DNA from: Modicisalibacter sp049808615 | Lineage (GTDB): Bacteria; Pseudomonadota; Gammaproteobacteria; Pseudomonadales; Halomonadaceae | Direction of reading: 5' to 3' | DNA length: 49,825 nt | NCBI RefSeq assembly: GCF_049808615.1 | Contig: NZ_JBNCAN010000029.1 | Location: forward strand, 1 to 49,825 | Shown here: piece after piece, positions 33,226 through 42,539 of the stretch | Numbering within the stretch: position 1 is the first letter of the stretch | How the letters are laid out: every line of letters starts with the position of its first letter | Notes under the pieces: model-generated | What the model was told of the DNA's origin: nothing | The model's input: only the letters and a program-made list of their open reading frames with translations | Databases searched by the model: none | Made by a program: the position numbers and the translations under genes

Positions 33226-35387
33226 GACGTAAGCACCTCCTGAGCGGGCTTGATTGATTTATGTGTGGAATGCGCGGACTTGCGCCGGCTTAGACGATGC
33301 AGATCGGCGATATCCAAGATCAGCGCCACGCTGCCATCGCCAAGAATGGTTGCCGCGGAAATTCCCGGCACCTTGCGATAGTTGGTTTCCAGGTTCTTGA
33401 CCACCACCTGCTGCTGACCGATCAGATCATCGACCATCAAGGCATAGCGGCGCCCTTCTCCCTGCACGATGACCACGATGCATTCGGTGAGCTCGGTGCG
33501 GGCGTTATCGATATCGAGCGCTTTATGCAGGGCGATGACCGGCAGATATTCATCACGGACCTTGAGCAGTTGATCGTTGCCCGCCATGGTGTAGAGATCG
33601 TCTCGGCTGGGCTGTAGCGACTCGAGTACGGCACCCAGGGGCAGAATGAACACTTCTTCACCGACCTTGATTGACATGCCATCGAGGATCGCCAGGGTCA
33701 ACGGCAAGACGATACGCGTCGTGGTGCCTTGCCCTTCCCGGGAGAGAATCTCGACATGCCCGCCCATGGCCTGGATGTTGCGCTTGACCACGTCCATGCC
33801 GACGCCCCGGCCGGAAACATCGCTGACCTGCTCCGCAGTGGAGAAGCCTGGCGCAAAGATCAGCTGCCAGACATCGTCGTCGCTCATGTTGTCGGAGACC
33901 GCCAGGCCATTCGACTCGGCCTTGGCCAATAGCTTCTGGCGATTGAGGCCGGCACCGTCATCGATCACCTCGATGAGAATGTTGCCACCCTGATGCTGTG
34001 CCGAAAGCGTCAGCTTGCCGCCACGGGGCTTGCCCTTGGCCTCACGCTCATCCGGCAATTCGATACCATGATCGAGACTGTTGCGCACCAGATGGGTCAA
34101 CGGATCGATGATGCGTTCGATCAGGCTCTTGTCGAGTTCCGTGGATTTGCCTTCGGTGACCAGCTCCACATCCTTGTTCAGTTTGGCTGCCAGGTCGCGC
34201 ACCAGGCGCGGGAAGCGGCTGAACACATAATCCATGGGCATCATGCGGATCGACATGACCGCTTCCTGCAGATCCCGGGCATTGCGCTGCAACAGGTTGA
34301 GACCATTATGCAGGGCGCTATGGGTCACGCCATCGATCTCGTTGGCGGTCTGGTCCAGCATCGATTGGGTGATGATCAACTCGCCGACCAGGTTGATGAT
34401 CTGATCGACCTTGTCGACGGGCACACGCAGGGAGGATTCGCCACTGGCCTTGGCCTTGCCGCCCTGGGGCTTACCTTGAGGCTTGTCTGCTGGCTTAGCA
34501 GCCTTTGCCGGCGCAGACGCTTCAGGCGTCACTGGCGCGTCGGCTTTGACCACCGCTTCGCTCTCCGGCGCCACCTTTTCGGTAGGTCCAGAGGCCTTAT
34601 TGGGCTCGTCCGGCGACTTGCCAGCGGATGAAGCATCCGATGCCTGGTTCGAGGCGCTAGCGGCAGTGATCTCGAGCTGCTCTGCATCGATGATGAAACA
34701 CATCACCGCCTCGATGTCCTCGCCGCTCTCAGCGGTCTCGAGGGTCACTTCATAGCGCTTGTCGTCACCATGCTGTTCGACCACGTTGCCCAGTTGCGCC
34801 AACTCTTCGACGAGTAAGCCACGATCCTTCTCGGCAACGTTGAGCAGCGCCACGCACAATGTCGCTGTCTGTTCCGTGTCGTCGCTCTCATCATTCTCCG
34901 CATCATTCCCCGAGGCTACGGGCTCGCTGGCCCGCTCAGGTGCCGAGGCGGTTTCAGACTTTGCCTTGGTAGCAGGCGACTCGGCACCCATGGATTTACC
35001 CAGCTCGTCCAGCGCCATCTGCTTGAGCGTCTTGCAGATACGCTCGAAGGCCTCCGGATCAGGCTCGGTACCGTTACGATAGGCATTCAACTGATCGTGC
35101 AGCATGTCCTTGGCTTCCAGAAAGGTGTCGACGATGTCGCGCCGCAAGGCGAGTTCGCCGCGTCGTGTATGGTCGAGTAGGTTCTCGAGAATATGGGTGG
35201 TTTCCTGAAGCACCAGGAAGCCGAAGGTTCCCGCGCCTCCCTTGATGGAGTGAGCTGCGCGAAAAATCGCGTTGAGCTCCTCAGGATCCGGTTCATCTAC
35301 ATCCAACTCCAGAAGAAGGCGCTCCATGTCGCCCAGAAGTTCCTCGGCTTCTTCGAAGAAGGTGTCATAGAAATCTGTGATATCCAT
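33222..35387 (-). CDS. cheA: Chemotaxis histidine kinase CheA
   Basis: This 721-aa protein has all five CheA domains: P1 HPt with phospho-His46 (FRAAHSIKGGAGTFGF), P2 CheY-binding domain (about 183-250), an Ala/Pro/Lys-rich linker (about 250-315), P3 dimerisation helices (about 320-385, LRVPVDKVDQIINLVGELII), P4 ATPase with N box (HLVRNSLDHGIE) and G boxes (DDGAGLN, GRGVGMDVV), and a P5 CheW-like domain. It autophosphorylates under receptor control and feeds CheY and CheB. Confidence 0.96.
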   Translation of the reverse strand: MDITDFYDTFFEEAEELLGDMERLLLELDVDEPDPEELNAIFRAAHSIKGGAGTFGFLVLQETTHILENLLDHTRRGELALRRDIVDTFLEAKDMLHDQLNAYRNGTEPDPEAFERICKTLKQMALDELGKSMGAESPATKAKSETASAPERASEPVASGNDAENDESDDTEQTATLCVALLNVAEKDRGLLVEELAQLGNVVEQHGDDKRYEVTLETAESGEDIEAVMCFIIDAEQLEITAASASNQASDASSAGKSPDEPNKASGPTEKVAPESEAVVKADAPVTPEASAPAKAAKPADKPQGKPQGGKAKASGESSLRVPVDKVDQIINLVGELIITQSMLDQTANEIDGVTHSALHNGLNLLQRNARDLQEAVMSIRMMPMDYVFSRFPRLVRDLAAKLNKDVELVTEGKSTELDKSLIERIIDPLTHLVRNSLDHGIELPDEREAKGKPRGGKLTLSAQHQGGNILIEVIDDGAGLNRQKLLAKAESNGLAVSDNMSDDDVWQLIFAPGFSTAEQVSDVSGRGVGMDVVKRNIQAMGGHVEILSREGQGTTTRIVLPLTLAILDGMSIKVGEEVFILPLGAVLESLQPSRDDLYTMAGNDQLLKVRDEYLPVIALHKALDIDNARTELTECIVVIVQGEGRRYALMVDDLIGQQQVVVKNLETNYRKVPGISAATILGDGSVALILDIADLHRLSRRKSAHSTHKSIKPAQEVLTS

Positions 35388-35406
35388 GCGCTAGTCCAGT
35401 TGGGTC

Positions 35407-36345
35407 TCAAAGGGTATCGCTGACGACGGGCGCCGGTGATACCGAACTCGGTAAAACATCTATTGCTTCCACTTGCGGCGTCGTCATCGTGGTGTTGGGT
35501 TGCGGCCAGCTCCGCATGCTCTGACGCTCGATCTGCTCGGCAGCGCGTTTATCCAACACCACGATACTGATACGCCGATTGGCGGCATCATTGGCCTCGG
35601 TCTCGTTGAGCGGCACCCGCGAGCCCATGCCCGCTACCCGCAACAACCGATCCGAATCGAGGCCGCCAGCCACCAGTTCACGCCGGGATGCGTTGGCACG
35701 ATCCGCCGACAACTCCCAGTTGCTGTAGCCTTTTTCACCATTGACGTAAGGCACGCTATCGCTATGACCGCTCAGGCTGATGCGATTGGGCAGCTCATTG
35801 AGCACCGGCGCAATGGCTCGCAGGATGTCGCTCATATAGGGGGCGACACGATCGCTGCCACGCTCGAACATCGGGCGCCGATCGGAGTCGACGAGCTGGA
35901 TTCTGAGCCCTTCCGAGGTCAGCGACATGCGCATCTGAGGACGCATGTCCCGCAGGTTCGGCCTGCTCTCGATGACGGCTTCGATGCGACGCTCGAGATT
36001 GATCAAGCGCTGCTGCTCGTCGCTGGGACGGGTTTCCTGGCGGCGATCGACCCGCTGCTCCTCACCATTGATATGGGCAGGGTCCGGCCCACCTCCGGGA
36101 ATGACGCTGGTACTGGCGGTATTCTTGTCGCCACCGGCCATGGCCACGGGTAAAGGCGTGCGGAAATACTCGGCGATGGTCTTGAGTTCCGACTCATCGG
36201 CCTGGGCCAGAATCCACAGCACCAGAAACAGGGCCATCAACGCAGTCATGAAATCGGCATAGGCAATCTTCCAGGCGCCTCCATGGTGGCCGCCCTTCGC
36301 CACCTTCTTGCGCTTGACGATGATGGGTCGATGAGCACCACTCAT
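35407..36345 (-). CDS. motB: Flagellar stator protein MotB
   Basis: This 312-aa protein has the N-terminal segment KIAYADFMTALMALFLVLWI, which contains the single membrane span with the proton-binding Asp (Asp32 in E. coli). A plug/linker follows, then the OmpA-like peptidoglycan-binding domain (about 150-270, with SLSGHSDSVPYVNGEKGYSN and NRRISIVV). The YADFM motif marks the proton-type, not the sodium-type PomB. It overlaps motA by 4 nt. Confidence 0.95.
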   Translation of the reverse strand: MSGAHRPIIVKRKKVAKGGHHGGAWKIAYADFMTALMALFLVLWILAQADESELKTIAEYFRTPLPVAMAGGDKNTASTSVIPGGGPDPAHINGEEQRVDRRQETRPSDEQQRLINLERRIEAVIESRPNLRDMRPQMRMSLTSEGLRIQLVDSDRRPMFERGSDRVAPYMSDILRAIAPVLNELPNRISLSGHSDSVPYVNGEKGYSNWELSADRANASRRELVAGGLDSDRLLRVAGMGSRVPLNETEANDAANRRISIVVLDKRAAEQIERQSMRSWPQPNTTMTTPQVEAIDVLPSSVSPAPVVSDTL

Positions 36346-37214
36346 GAGCCACCCGCCGTATTCTTGGCCGAACGTACATGCTCCTCGAGCTCATCGAAGG
36401 TCGGACGCTCGGCGGTGTACAACGCCTTGCGGCCGAACTCCACCGCCAACTGTGGGGCATAGCCATTGAGACTCGCCATCAGGGTGACGCGAATGCACTG
36501 CAGCATCTTCACCGCTTCCGCCACCTGATGCAGGATGCGTGCGGCCACTGGGTTGACGAAACCATAGGCCATCAGAATCCCCAGAAAGGTACCGACCAAT
36601 GCGTGGGCGATCAGAATGCCCATCTCCGCGGCGCCCTGATCCGCAGAGCCCAGGGCATGCACGACCCCCATGACCGCCGCGACGATTCCGAACGCCGGCA
36701 AACCATCGCCCACGGATTGCAGTGAGTGAGCAGGCACCTCGGCTTCGTGCTGGAAGGTCTCGATCTCGTGCTCCATGAGCGCATCGATCTCGAAGGGGTC
36801 CATGTTCCCACTGACCATCAAGCGCAGATAATCGGTGAGAAACCCCATGATCATTGGATCGCTTAACAGCGTGGGATATTCGGCGAACAGTGCGCTGTTC
36901 TGCGGGTCGTCGATATCGCGCTCGATGGCCAGCATGCCGTCACGCCGCGCCTTGGCCAGCAGCTTGTATTGCAGGGCCATGAGTTCCATGTACATGGCCT
37001 TGTTGTACTTATTGGTACGCTTGAGCTTCGAAAACGTGCGCAGAGTGGCCTTGATCGCCTTGCCATTATTCGAGGCAATGAAGGCACCCACCGCCGCGCC
37101 GGCGATCATGATTATTTCGGCGGGCTGATAAAGCGCACCAAGATGGCCACCGATCAGCATGTAACCGCCGAATACCGACCCAAGGACAACCAGATAACCG
37201 ATAAAAATTAGCAC
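36342..37214 (-). CDS. motA: Flagellar stator protein MotA
   Basis: This is 290 aa from a GTG at 37214, preceded by AAGGAT at a normal distance. It then starts LIFIGYLVVLGSVFGGYMLI, matching the E. coli MotA N-terminus. The frame opens further upstream, but that part contains the sigma-28 promoter. It has four membrane spans and the cytosolic loop with conserved charged residues. The Pro pair near 170-225 is seen in GDGLPAFGIVAAVMG. With MotB it forms the proton channel that turns the motor. Confidence 0.95.
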   Translation of the reverse strand: MLIFIGYLVVLGSVFGGYMLIGGHLGALYQPAEIIMIAGAAVGAFIASNNGKAIKATLRTFSKLKRTNKYNKAMYMELMALQYKLLAKARRDGMLAIERDIDDPQNSALFAEYPTLLSDPMIMGFLTDYLRLMVSGNMDPFEIDALMEHEIETFQHEAEVPAHSLQSVGDGLPAFGIVAAVMGVVHALGSADQGAAEMGILIAHALVGTFLGILMAYGFVNPVAARILHQVAEAVKMLQCIRVTLMASLNGYAPQLAVEFGRKALYTAERPTFDELEEHVRSAKNTAGGS

Positions 37215-37256
37215 GTGAAAACATCCTTGCCGTGAACGATTGGACCTGTAACCAGT

Positions 37257-37283
37257 TATCGGCAGAGGACGATCCAGCTTGAG
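37257..37283 (-). promoter_or_regulatory. Sigma-28 promoter of motA-motB-cheA-cheW
   Basis: Minus strand: TCAAGCTG, an exact 11-bp spacer, then GCCGATAA. The -10 element is identical to the FliA consensus. It lies about 43 nt before the motA GTG and after the flhC terminator. Confidence 0.88.
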
Positions 37284-37330
37284 ACGGCTGATTGAAAACT
37301 TGTCTGATAGGCAGGTGACAAACAACAAAA

Positions 37331-37357
37331 AAGCCGCAGTGTGTTGACACTGCGGCT
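37331..37357 (-). terminator. Rho-independent terminator after flhC
   Basis: A perfect 11-bp stem AGCCGCAGTGT / ACACTGCGGCT with a 4-nt loop is followed on the minus strand by TTTTTTG. It separates flhDC from the sigma-28-driven mot-che operon. Confidence 0.92.
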
Positions 37358-37398
37358 GGTGGGATCACGTCGATAGAATCGTCAGGGGGCGACGAGAT

Positions 37399-37995
37399 CT
37401 AGGCGCGGCGCTTGACCAAAAGCTGACTGGTACGCTTGTCGATCGCCGTCTTGGGCACCGGCTGCGCTTCTTCTTCACGACGCTTGCGGGTCTTGCCGGC
37501 CCTGGATGGGGGCTGACAGATACCGCAGACAAAATCGCGGGACGGAGTATGAGCATGCACGACATAGTGACCCGAACAGGTCGTGCATTGACACAACTCG
37601 AGAAGATTGCTCTCAAAAAAGCGCACCAGCGTCCAGGCCCGGGTCAGACCGAGAACCGGCTCTGCCTCTTCCAGCGTCAATTGCTCCAGATAAAGCTTGT
37701 AGGCGCGCACAAAGGCATCCATGCGCTCACAACCATGATCCTCCACCAGCCGCTGATAGATGTTATAGAACAGCGACGAATGTATGTTGGGCAGCCAGGT
37801 AATGAACCAGTCCGTAGAGAATGGCAGCATGCCCTTGGGGGGAGACATACCACGAACCTCTTTGTAGAGCTTGATCAGACGCGCTCGACTCAGGTCGGTT
37901 TCGGTCTCCAGCACCTGCAGACGGGCGCCGAGTTCGATCAACTCGATGGCCATCCGCACCTGGTGCATCTCGGTGACCAGGCTTTTCTGGGTCAT
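37399..37995 (-). CDS. flhC: Flagellar master activator subunit FlhC
   Basis: This is 198 aa. Zinc-binding cysteines fall at 137, 140, 157 and 160 (CTTC and CGIC), the same numbering as E. coli FlhC. The DNA-binding N-terminal part includes ARLQVLETETDLSRARLIKL. With FlhD it forms the D4C2 complex that activates class II flagellar promoters. It lies 3 nt after flhD. Confidence 0.95.
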   Translation of the reverse strand: MTQKSLVTEMHQVRMAIELIELGARLQVLETETDLSRARLIKLYKEVRGMSPPKGMLPFSTDWFITWLPNIHSSLFYNIYQRLVEDHGCERMDAFVRAYKLYLEQLTLEEAEPVLGLTRAWTLVRFFESNLLELCQCTTCSGHYVVHAHTPSRDFVCGICQPPSRAGKTRKRREEEAQPVPKTAIDKRTSQLLVKRRA

Positions 37996-37998
37996 GGT

Positions 37999-38328
37999 TC
38001 AGCCCCTCGCCTGTGCAAATGAAGCCGTTGGCACGGAGGCCATCAGCAGCGCGGCATGGGTCTGACCCAGCCCCTGCTCTCGTGGGTCGTTGGTCAGCTT
38101 GAGCAGTTGCTCCGGATTGTCGAAGCACAGACGGCACAAAAGCTGATTGGTGCGGGAGAGCTGACCCAACTGCTTTATGGACAAGGAGGCAAGCAGATCG
38201 GCCATGGATTCGCTCAGCTTGAGACGAAACATTGCCGTGGCACGATCCTCGTTCAACAAGCGCTGCACGAGCAGCAGATACGAGAGGTTGATGTCCTGGA
38301 TGTCTTCTAGAAGGCTATCGATATTCAT
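37999..38328 (-). CDS. flhD: Flagellar master activator subunit FlhD
   Basis: This 109-aa helical protein has the FlhD pattern LLEDIQDINLSYLLLVQRLL, then DRATAMFRLKLSESMADLLA and LGQLSRTNQLLCRLCF. It is FlhC's partner in the master regulator of peritrichous flagella. The ATG at 38328 has GGGAATA upstream. Confidence 0.95.
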   Translation of the reverse strand: MNIDSLLEDIQDINLSYLLLVQRLLNEDRATAMFRLKLSESMADLLASLSIKQLGQLSRTNQLLCRLCFDNPEQLLKLTNDPREQGLGQTHAALLMASVPTASFAQARG

Positions 38329-38724
38329 TTTGTATTCCCTGCGTTTGTGTAGTTTTGCTTAATTGTGGATGACTCTATCGGTCATTTTTTATTGAACCCG
38401 TGCCACATTTGACTGAGTTCTAATGCTTAAGAACAAGCGTATTTTGAGACGTTTTTATGAGCCATTGCAATAGGAGTGTCGCAAAAAAATGACTTTAGCG
38501 TTACTGAAATGTAAACAACAGCGTTTTTTTACTCTATATAATTGATTTTAAATAGTATTTAATGGTGTCGCTGATTCGAGACGAATACTGCGGATAGAAT
38601 CGATGGGTTAAAACGGGCGTTTTCGTTGATTTTGCGAAGTCGCTTTCAACGCAAAAACACTGGGAAACCTAGAAGGAGGGTCGTTCAGAAGGAGTTTTCA
38701 GTGAAAGGACAACAATGAAAGATC
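38329..38724 (-). promoter_or_regulatory. Long AT-rich flhDC upstream region
   Basis: This 396-bp non-coding stretch between fhlB and flhD is clearly AT-richer than the flanks, as in other flhDC control regions that gather many regulators and have long leaders. I see -10-like runs around 38530-38555 (TATATAG on the minus strand), but no single promoter can be assigned. No terminator for fhlB is evident. Confidence 0.55.
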
Positions 38725-39006
38725 TTAACGAGAGCCGGCGTCGATCTCGGCTACCCAAGCCAGCAGCTCGGCTATGACCTGGTACAAGGCAGGGGGAATT
38801 TGGGCATCCAGGTCAACCTGCATCAGCAGGCTGACGAGTTCCGGCGAGTCGTGCACGTAAAGGCCCTGGCGCCGAGCCTCGGCGGCGATGCGTTCCGCGA
38901 GTTCACCATAGCCCTTGGCCAGCACTCTCGGTGCGCGTCCATCATCACCGTAAGCCAATGCCACGGCTTGACGACGACCTTTTCGAGGCGGTTGCGATTG
39001 AGTCAT
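38725..39006 (-). CDS. fhlB: FhlB: FlhB C-terminal-domain-like protein
   Basis: This 93-aa protein aligns with the last part of FlhB after the cleavage site: AVALAYGDDGRAPRVLAKGY and RIAAEARRQGLYVHDSPELV, then LMQVDLDAQIPPALYQVIAE. The NPTH motif itself is replaced by basic residues. Such stand-alone proteins (FhlB/YlqH type) sit next to fliK and can substitute for part of the FlhB cytosolic domain in substrate switching. It overlaps the fliK end by 4 nt. Confidence 0.87.
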   Translation of the reverse strand: MTQSQPPRKGRRQAVALAYGDDGRAPRVLAKGYGELAERIAAEARRQGLYVHDSPELVSLLMQVDLDAQIPPALYQVIAELLAWVAEIDAGSR

Positions 39007-40250
39007 GAGGATCGATCGCCTGATGAATCAGCATTCGACTTATTGACTCTTGTCAGTACGCTGACCTGCACATCCGAAAAACCGCAGCGCTGCAGACGTT
39101 CACTCAAGGCATTACGCTCATCATTGAGCAAACCGGTGCAGGCCGCACTTTCACTTTGTAGCACTAGACGCAATGAAGTGTCGCGTAGATGCAACTGCAC
39201 CTCCAGCTCGCCCAGCCGGGGTAGCTCGAGTCTAAGCTGGCTGTGCCATACCGCCTCCTGATCCTTCTCGTCTTGGCCCTGATCCTTTTCTTGCTCGGCA
39301 TGCTTCCCTAATTGCTCGGGCACCTGTATGACCAGGGCCATGAAGACGCCGGACCAGAGATCGCCTTCCCAACGCAGCGTGGGCGTCACCAGCAGTTCGA
39401 GTTGATGCCTCAGGATACCCTGCAGGGACTCATCGAAGGCATCCATAACGCCAACCTGCGTCCGATACACTGCATCGACGGGCAACTCGCCTCGCTGAAC
39501 GAATGGCTGGGCGTTTTCTTGAGACGCCAAAAACGCTCCCGCCGCTTGGACGGGGGACAAAGGCGTCAACAATGAGGGCGAAGAGGTCCCACTTGGCAGC
39601 GGCGTCAGTGTCCAGCGCTCACCCGCCATTCCGGCGAGGGCGACTCGTCTATCAGTGAGCACCTGCCCAGCCGATACGGCGCCTCCGGGCTGGCCGGATT
39701 TTGCCCATGGAGCGTTGCCGATAGCATCGCTCGACGAAAGCAGCTGCATTTGCGGCTCTCGCATCAGCGCCCCGCGAGAAAGGTCACCGCGATACCAACG
39801 CGCCAGATGGGATTCGTAGAACAGGCCGCTGGATTCGATACTCCCCTGCAAACGGCTCGCCAGTGCGGGTGCATTGATGACACCCCGGCCTATATCGCCG
39901 GTCAACAGTGGCGCGGAAGGTTTGATCACGGAGGGAGGCGCGGGGAATTTGAACAGAATATCGGCGATGCTGCGCGCCGCCGGACTAAAATGAGTGGTCG
40001 TCGAGGCGGACACAGATGGAGAAGATGCTGGCGACGCCTTCTCCCCCGAACTGCCTACCTCCGCCCCTGTGAAGGCCACCGCGCTACGCTCGGCGTGCAG
40101 GCGTGAATCGCTATGCAGTGCGCGCGGAGCCTGCCCCGGTGAGAGCGGTTTGACTGGCTCAAGAAGCTCTCTCGACGCCAAGGTATCGACACGCTTGCCC
40201 AGCACCTGATGCAGTAGCGTGTCGAGTAGCGGCGTGATGACTCCGCTCAT
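39003..40250 (-). CDS. fliK: Flagellar hook-length control protein FliK
   Basis: This is a 415-aa protein with a long low-complexity Ser/Ala/Pro-rich N-terminal region (ruler). The C-terminal globular domain (about 280-400) has WHSQLRLELPRLGELEVQLH, SLRLVLQSES and RLQRCGFSDVQVSVL, the FliK C-terminal pattern that contacts FlhB. It measures hook length and triggers the export switch. Assignment also rests on fliT before it (4-nt overlap) and fhlB after it. Confidence 0.82.
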   Translation of the reverse strand: MSGVITPLLDTLLHQVLGKRVDTLASRELLEPVKPLSPGQAPRALHSDSRLHAERSAVAFTGAEVGSSGEKASPASSPSVSASTTTHFSPAARSIADILFKFPAPPSVIKPSAPLLTGDIGRGVINAPALASRLQGSIESSGLFYESHLARWYRGDLSRGALMREPQMQLLSSSDAIGNAPWAKSGQPGGAVSAGQVLTDRRVALAGMAGERWTLTPLPSGTSSPSLLTPLSPVQAAGAFLASQENAQPFVQRGELPVDAVYRTQVGVMDAFDESLQGILRHQLELLVTPTLRWEGDLWSGVFMALVIQVPEQLGKHAEQEKDQGQDEKDQEAVWHSQLRLELPRLGELEVQLHLRDTSLRLVLQSESAACTGLLNDERNALSERLQRCGFSDVQVSVLTRVNKSNADSSGDRSS

Positions 40251-40612
40251 TGAAGTCCTTGACGACCAGAAGCACCATCGATGCCAGCGGTCTGATAAGC
40301 TCGGGAGAGATCCCGACGACGACGACTGTCGTCCATCAAGTCGCCGATTTCGGTACGATGTTTCTCAAGATGCCGTCGGGTTTCCGCATCCTGTTCGAGG
40401 ATACGCTCGAGCAGACCGGCCTTGCGTCGCAAGCTGTTCTTGTCGTACTCCTCGGGCGTCCCCAACCCTTTGAGCGCTTCGACCTCCACTGCGTAAGCGG
40501 ATTCTTCCTCGGCCAATCGGGACCATTCCTCTTTTCGAGCGAAGGCCAACATACGCGTGGAATGCGCGAGAAGCTTTTCGTAAGCCGCGAACACTTTATT
40601 GGTCGGCATCAT
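40247..40612 (-). CDS. fliT: Flagellar export chaperone FliT
   Basis: This 121-aa, all-helical, charged protein starts MMPTNKVFAAYEKLLAHSTR and follows fliD and fliS, as fliT does. FliT escorts the cap protein FliD and, when free, inhibits FlhDC. The start could be either of two adjacent ATGs. Similarity is weak, as usual for this family, so position carries much of the call. Confidence 0.8.
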   Translation of the reverse strand: MMPTNKVFAAYEKLLAHSTRMLAFARKEEWSRLAEEESAYAVEVEALKGLGTPEEYDKNSLRRKAGLLERILEQDAETRRHLEKHRTEIGDLMDDSRRRRDLSRAYQTAGIDGASGRQGLQ

Positions 40613-40647
40613 CGGACATCTATTCCTTGCTCACGTGCACTTGACGT

Positions 40648-41031
40648 TCAGGGGGCAATTTCACGCCAGGCGGAGGCGATGTTCTCAAGCAATTGCGACG
40701 CCTCCTCGAGAGGCTGCTCGTCATTCTTCAGATTGGCCTTGAGCAACAAGCTGACAATGTATTCATAGAGCGACCCCAGGCGTTCGGCGATCTCGCCACC
40801 GCGCTCACGATCCAGCCCTGCCGCCAGGCCATTGTTGACGATATCGATCGCCTTGGATAGCGACTTGCCCTTTTCCATGACGTTGCCCTGCTGCATGTGC
40901 AGGCGCGCGGCCCGCATGGCCGCCAGGGCGCCATCGAACAGCATGACAATCAATTGATGGGGGGAGGCGGACATCACCCCGGTTTCCACGCCCACCCGGG
41001 CGTAGGCATTGGCACCGCGCATTGCACTCAT
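40648..41031 (-). CDS. fliS: Flagellin export chaperone FliS
   Basis: This is 127 aa from the ATG at 41031 with GGAG 7 nt upstream. A GTG four codons earlier is possible but has no ribosome site. The FliS pattern is clear: NAYARVGVETGVMSASPHQL, IVMLFDGALAAMR, then GLAAGLDRERGGEIAERLGS and LYEYIVSLLLKAN. It binds flagellin C-termini in the cytosol before export. The flagellin gene is not in the window. Confidence 0.93.
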   Translation of the reverse strand: MSAMRGANAYARVGVETGVMSASPHQLIVMLFDGALAAMRAARLHMQQGNVMEKGKSLSKAIDIVNNGLAAGLDRERGGEIAERLGSLYEYIVSLLLKANLKNDEQPLEEASQLLENIASAWREIAP

Positions 41032-41045
41032 CGAGAGCTCCACTG

Positions 41046-42425
41046 TTATTTACGACCCAACTGGGCATTCATGGCATCGAACTGCTGACCCAGATAACTC
41101 ATGGTGGAGTTCATCTGAGCGACCAGGGTGTCCATCTGCGCGAACTGTTTACGATAGCGCGCAACCGTTGCATCAATGCGCTCCTCGGTACGGGAATAAC
41201 GGTCACCCAATCCCTCGATGCGCTTCTCCAGACCGCTGGTGGCGTTACTCAACAGGCCACCCTCGTCGAGCATGGTCTTGACCGTGGTCTCGAGAATGTC
41301 CGAGAAGCCGTCCTGGGTATCGTTACCGCCAAAGAAGCGGCTCAGACTTTCCGGGCTCTCGGCGACCAGTGCTTCGAGCTTTTCGCTATCGACCTCCAGC
41401 TTGCCATCGAGCTTGAGCTCGATACCGACATCGAATAATCGCTTGAGACCGTCTCCGTCTAAAGGATTGCCCATGACATTGCGCAGCCGTGACTCCACTC
41501 CGCGCATGGTGCTGTCACCCAGAAGCTGCCCCGCCACACCGCTCTTCTTGTCATAGGAGGTCAGGCCATCCATGGTCTTCTGCAGGGTGTTGTAGGCGTC
41601 GACGAAATCCTGAACGTTCTTGGTGATCGCCTCACTGTCCTGGGAAACCGTCAATCGTTCCTTTTCGCCAGTGCCGGTGACCTTGTCGAGATTGAGAGTG
41701 ACGCCTTGAATGGCCTCCTCGACCCGATTGGATTGGCTGGTAATCGCGATACCGTTGACCGTCAGCGCAGCGTTCTTGGGAGCAACCGTCTGCTCCATGG
41801 TGCTGTTGCTCTCATTGTGGATCAGCAATGCTTCCAGTCGTGGATTACCACTGGCAGCAACCGTCATCTTCGAGTCGACACCCGTGTTCTTTGAGGTCAA
41901 CACCAGGCGATAAGGTTCACTTCCTCCATCATTGATGATCGAGGCGGTCACTCCCCCTTCCTTGGCATTGATGGCATCACGAATCGAGGCAAGAGAGCTT
42001 TTGCCCTCACTGATATCGATATCAATCTTCTCGTCGCCGACCTGGATGCTCAGATTGCCGGCTCCTAGCTTCTCGGTCTTGTCGCTGACGCCACTGCTTG
42101 CCAGAGAGTGCGCCTGAGCCAGCTCCGTGACGGCAATATCATAGGTGCCTGCAACCGCCTTGGTACCCACGGTGGCGGTCATTGCATCACCGCTCATGTT
42201 GCTTTTCACGCTGCGAAAGGAGTCCGCATCGTTGAGTGTGGCCGCCGCTTGCTGGAACTTGTCCAATGCCGACTCGAGCCGACCGAAGGCCGAAATCTGG
42301 GCCTGATAGCTTTTTTGCTGCTGGACGATCGGCGTCAACTGCTGACGTTCGGCGGACTCGAGCTGATCGACCAGCCCGTTGAGATCCATGCCAGAACCGA
42401 TACCTAATGAAGAAATACTCGCCAT
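41046..42425 (-). CDS. fliD: Filament cap protein FliD
   Basis: This 459-aa protein has the FliD N-terminus (ISSLGIGSGMDLNGLVDQLE, then coiled coil with QISAFGRLESALDKFQ) and the C-terminal coiled coil (RYRKQFAQMDTLVAQMNSTM followed by SYLGQQFDAM). The middle holds the variable head domains. It forms the pentameric cap under which flagellin folds. A strong sigma-28-like promoter lies about 90 nt upstream. Confidence 0.95.
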   Translation of the reverse strand: MASISSLGIGSGMDLNGLVDQLESAERQQLTPIVQQQKSYQAQISAFGRLESALDKFQQAAATLNDADSFRSVKSNMSGDAMTATVGTKAVAGTYDIAVTELAQAHSLASSGVSDKTEKLGAGNLSIQVGDEKIDIDISEGKSSLASIRDAINAKEGGVTASIINDGGSEPYRLVLTSKNTGVDSKMTVAASGNPRLEALLIHNESNSTMEQTVAPKNAALTVNGIAITSQSNRVEEAIQGVTLNLDKVTGTGEKERLTVSQDSEAITKNVQDFVDAYNTLQKTMDGLTSYDKKSGVAGQLLGDSTMRGVESRLRNVMGNPLDGDGLKRLFDVGIELKLDGKLEVDSEKLEALVAESPESLSRFFGGNDTQDGFSDILETTVKTMLDEGGLLSNATSGLEKRIEGLGDRYSRTEERIDATVARYRKQFAQMDTLVAQMNSTMSYLGQQFDAMNAQLGRK

Positions 42426-42512
42426 GATGACCCTCTTTTATCTATGACCTTTTTACCAGTCCAACAACGGATTCACCGCTGGAATAGAGTGGCGATAGGT
42501 GTTCAATTCGAC

Positions 42513-42539
42513 GTATCGGCAAACTGCGCGGGAACTTGA
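42513..42539 (-). promoter_or_regulatory. Sigma-28 promoter of fliD-fliS-fliT-fliK
   Basis: Minus strand: TCAAGTTC, exact 11-bp spacer, GCCGATAC. These match the FliA consensus at 6 of 8 and 7 of 8 positions. A second -10-like GCCGATAG occurs at 42617-42610 but lacks a good -35. Confidence 0.82.

Noticed and set aside
38329..38724. Sigma-54 promoter (TGGCAC) upstream of flhD
   Set aside because: TGGCACG is present on the minus strand, but the required GC element at proper spacing is absent.
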